This document shows, in pieces, positions 1 to 5,378 of a stretch of 5,711 bases of DNA. The stretch covers positions 1-5,711 of the forward strand of contig JAUXHQ010000143.1 in assembly GCA_030621455.1 (NCBI GenBank), in the 5' to 3' direction. The translations under genes were made by a program, and so were the position numbers. The number at the start of each line of letters is the position of its first letter. The first letter of the stretch is position 1. Origin of the DNA: Deltaproteobacteria bacterium. GTDB taxonomy: Bacteria > Desulfobacterota > UBA8473. The notes under the pieces are model-generated. The model made no database searches. It was not told where the DNA came from and worked only from the letters and a program-made list of their open reading frames with translations.

Positions 1-98
1 TGCTCTGTCATATAGCAAGGTAGGGGGATATCGCCATCCTGGTCCCCTCTCACCCTTTTTATTAGTATCTTGTCCTCGTTCATCTTTGTTTCTGACAC
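1..98 (-). CDS. dut: dUTP diphosphatase (dUTPase), N-terminal 32 codons, cut by window edge
   Basis: Seen: a leftward reading frame runs open to the window edge. From an in-frame ATG at 83 the residues include ILIKRVRGDQDGDIPLPCYM, followed by TE. Family knowledge: dUTPases begin with a beta-strand rich in Lys/Arg/Ile, then a 'LP-x-Y-x-T-x-GAAG-x-DL' segment; here the LPCYMTE half is present and the Asp-containing motif 1 would fall just outside the window. The enzyme hydrolyses dUTP to dUMP and pyrophosphate as a soluble trimer, keeping uracil out of DNA and supplying dTMP synthesis. Start choice: GTG at 98 is preferred because AGGGG (108-104) lies 5 nt upstream, while ATG 83 has no good ribosome binding site. 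Only 32 residues are visible, so the family call rests on a short match. Confidence 0.72.
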   Translation of the reverse strand, partial: MSETKMNEDKILIKRVRGDQDGDIPLPCYMTE

Positions 99-121
99 TA
101 TATCCCCTGTATATAAAATCG

Positions 122-150
122 AAAATACTCAAATAACAAAAATGTGTCAA
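122..150 (-). promoter_or_regulatory. Putative sigma-70 promoter for the leftward dUTPase gene
   Basis: On the minus strand a perfect -35 hexamer TTGACA (150-145) is followed after 17 nt by TATTTT (127-122), a 4/6 match to the -10 consensus. Transcription would start near 115, giving a short leader with the AGGGG site (108-104) before the GTG start at 98. Spacing and placement are right; the -10 is only moderate. Confidence 0.42.
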
Positions 151-183
151 GTTATTTCTGAATACGGCCCAGTACTTATTTTG

Positions 184-202
184 CTTGACATAGTTTGTCA
201 AG
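184..202. promoter_or_regulatory. Perfect inverted repeat over the gmhA -35 box, candidate operator
   Basis: CTTGACA (184-190) and TGTCAAG (196-202) are exact reverse complements separated by TAGTT. The left arm contains the -35 hexamer of the rightward promoter, so a bound dimeric repressor would block it. A further TGTCAAG half-site lies at 145-151, over the -35 box of the leftward promoter. The symmetry is seen directly; the operator role is inferred, and part of the match could simply reflect -35 sequences facing both ways. Confidence 0.35.
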
Positions 203-211
203 GCATATAAA
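185..211 (+). promoter_or_regulatory. Putative sigma-70 promoter for gmhA and the receiver gene
   Basis: TTGACA (185-190) matches the -35 consensus exactly. TATAAA (206-211) is a 5/6 match to the -10, with a 15-nt spacer; the less similar ATAAAT (207-212) would give 16 nt. Transcription would begin near 218, about 30 nt before the gene. The short spacer suggests a weak or activator-dependent promoter. Confidence 0.45.
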
Positions 212-251
212 TTTCTGGTTAAACATCTAATCATGGTGGAGGTCCGTGTAT

Positions 252-827
252 ATGGAGGAGATGATTATCCGGAGTTTCCGGGACAGCGCTGACCTAAAAT
301 TAAGGTTTGCTGAGGAGAATGCGGCTGGGATAATCTCTGTGGTCGAAGTGATTATTGATGCCATCAAAAAGGGAAACAAAATCATACTGTTTGGTAACGG
401 GGGAAGCGCTGCTGACGCCCAGCACATTGCTGCAGAGTTTGTAAATCGCTTCTTGATAGATAGAGGCCCTTTGCCGGCTTTAGCCTTAACTACCGATACT
501 TCCATAATTACAAGTATAGGCAATGACATGGATTTCTCCCATGTCTTTTCCAGACAGATTGAGGCGTTGGGCAAGAAGGGCGATGTGGCTTTCGGAATCA
601 GCACGAGCGGCAATTCGCTTAATGTCATCAAAGCGTTCCAGGTTGCAATAGAGATGGGAATGAAGACGGTTGGGATGACCGGTAACGATGGCGGGAAGGT
701 TGGGAGTATTGTCAGTCATTTATTGAACGTTGTTTCGAAGAGCGTTCCCCGAATTCAAGAGGTTCATATTACCACGGGTCATATTATCTGTGAGATGGTT
801 GACTCTTTGCTATTCAAGAAGCGGTGA
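252..827 (+). CDS. gmhA: Phosphoheptose isomerase (sedoheptulose 7-phosphate isomerase), SIS domain
   Basis: Cytoplasmic isomerase converting sedoheptulose 7-phosphate to D-glycero-D-manno-heptose 7-phosphate, the first step of ADP-heptose synthesis for lipopolysaccharide core. The 191 residues form a single SIS (sugar isomerase) domain of normal family length (E. coli GmhA is 192). Visible hallmarks are GNGGSAADAQH (48-58), the Glu of AAEF (62) matching catalytic Glu65 of E. coli, the phosphate loop GISTSGNS (115-122), and RIQEVHITTGH with His177 matching catalytic His180. ATG 252 is chosen because GGAGG (238-242) sits 9 nt upstream; an in-frame GTG at 246 is possible but only 3 nt from that site, and ATG 261 is less well placed. 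The related SIS protein DiaA is an alternative, but the conserved Glu and His favour GmhA. No other heptose-pathway gene is in the window; the next gene, 17 nt on, is a receiver protein. Confidence 0.9.
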   Translation: MEEMIIRSFRDSADLKLRFAEENAAGIISVVEVIIDAIKKGNKIILFGNGGSAADAQHIAAEFVNRFLIDRGPLPALALTTDTSIITSIGNDMDFSHVFSRQIEALGKKGDVAFGISTSGNSLNVIKAFQVAIEMGMKTVGMTGNDGGKVGSIVSHLLNVVSKSVPRIQEVHITTGHIICEMVDSLLFKKR

Positions 828-844
828 AAGCAACAGCAGAAATT

Positions 845-1210
845 ATGATGGCAAACCAGAGTATACTGATAATAGAAGACGAAAAATATTTGAGACACCT
901 GTACTCAGAGATACTCGGGAATTATGCGGTTGAAACCGTGAAAGACGGTTTTGAGGCATTGAATAAGGAAAGGCGATATGATCTATATATAGTGGATATT
1001 GGGTTACCTGGTATGGATGGGCTAAAAACCATAAAGAAGATCAGAGAAACCTATGATGGGCTTAAGGCAATTATAGTAACAGGTCATGATGTTACGAATT
1101 ACTCAACGGAACTGGAAGATGGCATGATCAAGGGTGTCCTTCAAAAGCCTTTCAATATATCGAACCTCTTAGCTGTAGTACAGGCGGCATTAGAGATGGA
1201 TAAAGGTTAG
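845..1210 (+). CDS. Stand-alone response-regulator receiver (REC) domain protein
   Basis: A 121-residue protein consisting only of a CheY-like receiver domain with no output domain. Numbered from ATG 845, the acidic pair Glu11-Asp12 (IIEDE), phosphoacceptor Asp51 (YIVDIGLPGMDG), switch Thr79 (IIVTGHD) and Lys101 (LQKPF) are all present, so it should bind Mg2+ and accept phosphate from a histidine kinase. Such proteins act by protein contact or as phosphorelay intermediates (CheY, Spo0F and DivK types); nothing here shows which. Start is uncertain: ATG 845 or ATG 848 give a normal receiver N-terminus but lack a strong ribosome binding site. GTG 824, overlapping the gmhA stop as GTGA, would allow translational coupling but adds seven atypical residues. 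It follows gmhA by 17 nt and has no kinase gene beside it. Its TAG stop overlaps the stop of the opposing glcD-like gene. Confidence 0.88.
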   Translation: MMANQSILIIEDEKYLRHLYSEILGNYAVETVKDGFEALNKERRYDLYIVDIGLPGMDGLKTIKKIRETYDGLKAIIVTGHDVTNYSTELEDGMIKGVLQKPFNISNLLAVVQAALEMDKG

Positions 1211-2586
1211 CTTTGAAATATCTTTCCCGGATTAAGGATGCCGTTTGGGTCGAAGACCTTCTTTACCCTTTGCATTATGTCCACTCCTAAATCACCGAGT
1301 TCCATCTTAAGGTAGGGTGCCTTTGTTATACCTATACCATGCTCGCCCGATATGGTCCCACCCAGGTCCAGAGTGGCTTGAAAGATTTCTCTTACAGCCG
1401 CCTCCGCCCTGTTGACTTCCTCCTCTTTATTTTTATCTATCATTATGTTACCGTGAATATTCCCATCTCCGGCGTGTCCGAAGTTGACAATATTCAACCC
1501 TGATCGTTTCGCAATATGATTGATCTTCCTTAAAATATCGGGAATCTTGCTGCGGGGGACTGTAATATCTTCGTTAATCTTTGCAGGGTTTATTCTTAAC
1601 AGGGAAGGGGATATAGCCCTCCTCGCTTTCCACAGATTTTCTTCGCTTTCTCTATCTCCGGCAATCTCCACCCTATTTGCGCCGCACTTCGAGCATATGT
1701 CCTGAATTTTACCAGCATCCTTGGTTACTACGTGCGGATCACCGTCCACTTCCACAAGGAGAATCGCCTCAGCATCAACAGGTAACCCAATCCTTAGAAA
1801 GTCTTCCACGCAAATGATAGCTCCGCGATCCATAAATTCAAGGGCAGCAGGCAAAATCTTCGAAGCAATTATCCCGGCAACAGTTGTAGCGGCGTCTTCG
1901 AGTCTGTTATAGATCGCCTGGATGGTCTTCCTGTCCGCCGGCAAGGGGATCAGCTTAACTATAATCTTTGTAATAACCCCCAGGGTGCCTTCCGAGCCGA
2001 CAATGAGCTTTGTGAGGTCATAGCCGACCACCCCCTTCATCGTTTGAACGCCTGTGGAGATGATCTCCCCTGTAGGTAAGACCACCTCCAGACCTATAAC
2101 GTAATCCTTGGTTACGCCGTATTTTATCGCCCTGGGGCCGCCGGCACACTCGGCCACATTCCCACCCAGAGTTGAGAATTTTAAACTGGCCGGGTCCGGA
2201 GGATAGAAGAGTCCCAACCTTTCCACCTCTTTCTGGAAATCTCCTGTTACTACTCCTGGTTCAACAAAGGCTGTAAGGTTTTCTGTGTCGATCTTTAGAA
2301 TTCTGTTAAACCGGGTCATGACGAGGACCAACCCACCTTTCACCGGGAGAGCCCCACCCGTAAACCCTGATCCGGCGCCTCTCGGTATGACCGGAAAGCC
2401 CTCTTCATTCGCCAGCTTAAGGATATCCGATACCTCACTGACACGGGCAGTGAAAACAACTATGTCAGGAAGATAAATCTGATTGGTAGCATCGTAGCTA
2501 TAACAGACCCGCTCTTCCGGTTCGGAGCGAACGTTCTCTTTACCCACGATCCTCTGTATCTTTTTGATCACACTTTTCGCTATCAT
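1207..2586 (-). CDS. glcD: FAD-linked 2-hydroxyacid dehydrogenase, GlcD / D-lactate dehydrogenase type
   Basis: A 459-residue flavoprotein of the vanillyl-alcohol-oxidase superfamily that oxidises a 2-hydroxyacid (glycolate, D-lactate or similar) to the 2-oxoacid. The N-terminal FAD-binding domain (about 35-215) shows PRGAGSGFTGGA (68-79), PPDPAS (129-134) and TLGGNVAECAGGPRA (139-153). The C-terminal FAD-oxidase domain (about 215-457) shows GHAGDGNIHGN (370-380) and SGEHGIG (413-419). By comparison with human D-2-hydroxyglutarate dehydrogenase, His371, His378 and Glu415 would bind a divalent metal and His416 would be the catalytic base. Length is usual for GlcD. No signal peptide or membrane segment is seen. 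Its ATG overlaps the larA stop as ATGA and is preceded by AGGAAAG, so translation is probably coupled. Pairing with larA favours lactate as substrate, but sequence alone does not separate glycolate, D-lactate and other 2-hydroxyacids. No iron-sulfur partner (GlcF, LldE or EtfAB) is in the window. Confidence 0.88.
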   Translation of the reverse strand: MIAKSVIKKIQRIVGKENVRSEPEERVCYSYDATNQIYLPDIVVFTARVSEVSDILKLANEEGFPVIPRGAGSGFTGGALPVKGGLVLVMTRFNRILKIDTENLTAFVEPGVVTGDFQKEVERLGLFYPPDPASLKFSTLGGNVAECAGGPRAIKYGVTKDYVIGLEVVLPTGEIISTGVQTMKGVVGYDLTKLIVGSEGTLGVITKIIVKLIPLPADRKTIQAIYNRLEDAATTVAGIIASKILPAALEFMDRGAIICVEDFLRIGLPVDAEAILLVEVDGDPHVVTKDAGKIQDICSKCGANRVEIAGDRESEENLWKARRAISPSLLRINPAKINEDITVPRSKIPDILRKINHIAKRSGLNIVNFGHAGDGNIHGNIMIDKNKEEEVNRAEAAVREIFQATLDLGGTISGEHGIGITKAPYLKMELGDLGVDIMQRVKKVFDPNGILNPGKIFQS

Positions 2587-3890
2587 CTTTCCTGTCTTGA
2601 TCTCGTAACCCTTGGAAATATGCTTCCTCCATCAGGTATGACATAGGTGGAAGGTTGTTTCCCCAACGCTTCATAGGCGATAGAAAGCGCTTGATTTATT
2701 GATTCCGCCGGAGTTATGGACATCCTCTGCACATCATCACCAGCCAACTCAGAGACGAGGATTATCCTGGCCTTTCTTGCCTTGATCATAGTGGAATATG
2801 CTGTCTGTCCATTGATCTCAAAATTTTTCCTCAGCGCATTCTCCATGTCCGGTAAGTCATCATACTTAAACCAGTCAAGGAAAGTCGGGTTGCCAAAACC
2901 ATCGGAACACTCTGCCAGGATGATCATAACCCCATTGTGTTTCAGGACATTCATCGCATAGTCGATGCACTTGTGTGCCTGGATAAAATTGATATCCTTT
3001 GGGAACCCGCCGCAGCTAACTATAACCAGGTCGGCCTTTTCCTCAAGTTCAGGGCTGAAATCCCTTGAGAGTAAGTCACATCCATGCTCGTGTGCGGATA
3101 TATACTCCCCTGCAACTACCGCAACTATCTCTTTAATGGTGGATAGGATTGTATTGAAGAGGAATATGGGACATAACATATCACAGGCCTGCACCATGAC
3201 TTCATGAAACGGGTTCCCTTCCAACACACCGGTTCTTGCCTTTGGATGCTTCCCTCCCGGATCCGGTGGGTTTAAGACCTGCATGTGCGCATCGATACAG
3301 CTATCAATTGAAGCCACACCCGGCAGGATACTCTTCCTGCCCCCTCCAAAACCTGCCAGGTAATGGAAACCTATCGTTCCGGTAAGGATGATCTTATCCG
3401 TTTCCGCAACCATACTGTTCAGTTCTACCTTAGTGCCCCTTTCAGTCCTGCCAAGATATGTAAGGTTCTTTGAGTCATACGCATTATGATCATAGACACT
3501 GACTCTTTTGTAAATCTCATCTCCGATTATAATCCTATGTTCACGGAGGAGGTGCTGCCGGTGAATCCCCAGAGCAAAGACAATGCGGATATCGTCATCG
3601 CCCACGCCAATGGTGTTCAGCCTGTTTATGAGGATGGGAAGGTATACCCGGCTCCCTGTGTAGCGGGTAATATCGGAGACGACCAGGGTTATCCTTTCTC
3701 CCCTTCGGAATATTTCGTTGAATGGTGGGCCGTAAGTGGGGGTGTCCAATATTGATTCAATGAATCGAACGGTGTCACGCGGTGGAGAGATCTTTCCAGG
3801 GGTGAGAATTCCCAGTAAACTATTCGAGGGGATCTTAAAGAAAAGGCTTATCCTGCCATACTTGAGGCTGAGAATGCGGTCTTCTATCAT
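2583..3890 (-). CDS. larA: Nickel-dependent lactate racemase family protein (LarA)
   Basis: A 435-residue member of the LarA family, which interconverts D- and L-lactate (some relatives use other 2-hydroxyacids) with a covalently bound nickel-pincer nucleotide. The N-terminal domain carries SDITRY (72-77) and GIHR (108-111). The signature GFHYLAGFGGGRKSILPG spans 174-191. Compared with L. plantarum LarA, catalytic His108 and His174, cofactor-linking Lys184 and nickel ligand His200 correspond to His110, His176, Lys186 and His202, with matching spacing, so the protein should be active. Gln304 and Lys307 probably correspond to substrate-site residues. Cofactor synthesis needs LarB, LarC and LarE, none of which is in the window. 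The start ATG has an AGGAAGGG ribosome binding site (3907-3900) 9 nt upstream. It lies 24 nt after selA and overlaps glcD by 4 nt, so the three genes are likely one transcript. Exact substrate is uncertain. Confidence 0.9.
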   Translation of the reverse strand: MIEDRILSLKYGRISLFFKIPSNSLLGILTPGKISPPRDTVRFIESILDTPTYGPPFNEIFRRGERITLVVSDITRYTGSRVYLPILINRLNTIGVGDDDIRIVFALGIHRQHLLREHRIIIGDEIYKRVSVYDHNAYDSKNLTYLGRTERGTKVELNSMVAETDKIILTGTIGFHYLAGFGGGRKSILPGVASIDSCIDAHMQVLNPPDPGGKHPKARTGVLEGNPFHEVMVQACDMLCPIFLFNTILSTIKEIVAVVAGEYISAHEHGCDLLSRDFSPELEEKADLVIVSCGGFPKDINFIQAHKCIDYAMNVLKHNGVMIILAECSDGFGNPTFLDWFKYDDLPDMENALRKNFEINGQTAYSTMIKARKARIILVSELAGDDVQRMSITPAESINQALSIAYEALGKQPSTYVIPDGGSIFPRVTRSRQER

Positions 3891-3914
3891 CTATGTCGAC
3901 CCTTCCTACACTTT

Positions 3915-5333
3915 TTAAGAAACAAGTATACTCAGGATCGCCTCTTCAACAATCTCTAATTCTCCTTCCTGTAAGGTTCGTACGTCCATGAGAAGCCGGC
4001 CGTCATCAATCCGGGCAATGATTGGTGGATCGTATCTCCTTAAACTTTCCTCCAGACTCTCGACAGATACATGCACGGGTTTAATGGCAATAACCTTGGT
4101 GGGGAGGCCTTGCAAGGGTAGGGCGCCTCCTCCCACGCGTGAGTTATCGTCCCTGATCTCAGCGAGGAAGGTTCCTGAATTTTCTTTTTTCAACCCGTCA
4201 TAGAGCCTCTTTGCTCTACTTTCTATCTCTCCGGGAGCCAGTGTCAGCATCCGAAGGGTAGGGATCTTTTCAAGGACGGCTTCCCCTTCCATGTAAAGAC
4301 GGAGCGTGCTCTCGAGGGCTGCCAGGGTGAGTTTGTCAATCCTGAGGGCTCGGTTGAGGGAATTCTCTTTTATCCTTTTTATCACCTCTTTCTTCCCCAG
4401 GATTATTCCCGCCTGGGGTCCTCCCAGAAGTTTGTCTCCACTGAATGTAACTACATCCACGCCTGTCCTGACGGCTTCCTGCACAGTTGGTTCCCTTGTC
4501 AGACCGAACTTGCTCAGATCTACCAAACACCCGCTCCCAAGGTCCTCCATTACCGGAAGAGAATGCTCCCTTCCCAGCTTAACCAGGTCTTCCAGTTTTA
4601 CCTCCGACGTAAAACCTACGATTTGGAAGTTGCTTGTATGCACCTTGAGGAGTAAGGATGTCTCTTCTGTTATGGCCTTTCTATAATCTCTCAAGTGGGT
4701 TTTATTCGTCGTGCCGACCTCCACTAACCTTGCCCTACTGTTTCTCATAACATCCGGTATCCGGAAAGACCCGCCGATCTCTACCAACTGCCCCCTTGAG
4801 ACTATGACTTCCCGTCCGCCTGCCATTGTACTGAGGGTCAGGAGAACGGCCCCGGCATTGTTGTTTACCACCAGCGCCGCCTCGGCACCCGTAAGCTCGC
4901 ACAGGATGTCCTCTACGTGAGAATAACGGGACCCTCTGACCCCTTCCTCTAAGTCATACTCAAGGTTGGAGAAATGAGAAGCGATTGTCGCAAGGTTTTG
5001 CAATACGTCAGTATTCAAAAGGGATCTTCCCAGGTTGGTATGCACGACAACCCCCGTTACGTTGATCACTCTCCTCAAGCTCAATCCGGCCACCATGGAA
5101 ATATCTTCAGACACCTTCATTAAAAATTTTTCGAGGGTTGTACTATAGTCGGACAGGGAATTCAGATCGGAAGTAAGTATCCATTTTCGCTTTTCCTCCA
5201 TAACGACCTGGACGGTTTTCACCACCAGCCAACGAGGATACTCCTCGAATAGATCCTTCACCTGATCCTGTTGCAGTATTCTGTCCACAGAGGGAAGCAT
5301 CCTCAGATATCGTTGCCTGTCCTTTTCTTCCAT
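3915..5333 (-). CDS. selA: L-seryl-tRNA(Sec) selenium transferase (SelA)
   Basis: Cytoplasmic PLP enzyme that converts Ser-tRNA(Sec) to Sec-tRNA(Sec) with selenophosphate, so the organism should make selenoproteins. The 472 residues (E. coli SelA has 463) show the N-terminal tRNA-binding segment LPSVDRIL (13-20), then INVTGVVVHTNLGRSLL (90-106), VVNNNAGAVLL (155-165), ELVEIGG-like QLVEIGGSFRIPDVMR (182-197), VGTTNKTH (206-213), KVHTSNFQIVGFT (230-242), EDLGSG (263-268) and SGDKLLGGPQAG (298-309), where Lys301 is the PLP Schiff-base residue. All match bacterial SelA almost throughout. Start: ATG 5333 is preferred, with GGGGG 4 nt upstream and an N-terminus aligning with E. coli. An upstream TTG at 5378 would add 15 residues but lies inside the predicted promoter. 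No selB, selD or tRNA(Sec) gene is in the window. It leads the selA-larA-glcD unit. Confidence 0.95.
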   Translation of the reverse strand: MEEKDRQRYLRMLPSVDRILQQDQVKDLFEEYPRWLVVKTVQVVMEEKRKWILTSDLNSLSDYSTTLEKFLMKVSEDISMVAGLSLRRVINVTGVVVHTNLGRSLLNTDVLQNLATIASHFSNLEYDLEEGVRGSRYSHVEDILCELTGAEAALVVNNNAGAVLLTLSTMAGGREVIVSRGQLVEIGGSFRIPDVMRNSRARLVEVGTTNKTHLRDYRKAITEETSLLLKVHTSNFQIVGFTSEVKLEDLVKLGREHSLPVMEDLGSGCLVDLSKFGLTREPTVQEAVRTGVDVVTFSGDKLLGGPQAGIILGKKEVIKRIKENSLNRALRIDKLTLAALESTLRLYMEGEAVLEKIPTLRMLTLAPGEIESRAKRLYDGLKKENSGTFLAEIRDDNSRVGGGALPLQGLPTKVIAIKPVHVSVESLEESLRRYDPPIIARIDDGRLLMDVRTLQEGELEIVEEAILSILVS

Positions 5334-5348
5334 AGAACCCCCATCTTG

Positions 5349-5378
5349 ATTGTATAGGAAATCCCATTTTTTAGTCAA
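5349..5378 (-). promoter_or_regulatory. Putative sigma-70 promoter for selA-larA-glcD
   Basis: On the minus strand TTGACT (5378-5373, 5/6 to the -35 consensus) is followed after 18 nt by TACAAT (5354-5349, 5/6 to the -10); the overlapping TATACA (5356-5351) gives a 16-nt spacer. Transcription would start about 7 nt further on, leaving a leader of roughly 10 nt that still contains the GGGGG ribosome binding site before ATG 5333. This also argues against translation from the TTG at 5378. Confidence 0.5.

Noticed and set aside
227..719. Leftward open frames opposite gmhA (134 and 77 codons)
   Set aside because: They lie antisense to a strongly conserved gene, lack recognisable domains and have compositions typical of antisense shadows.
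2583..3890. In-frame UGA that could make LarA or the dehydrogenase a selenoprotein, given selA next door
   Set aside because: Both proteins are full family length with normal C-termini, and the larA UGA is the ordinary stop in an ATGA overlap with the next start.
4306..4686. A 126-codon rightward open frame opposite selA
   Set aside because: Antisense to the conserved catalytic core of SelA, Ser/Arg/Leu-rich without any domain; a shadow of the real gene.
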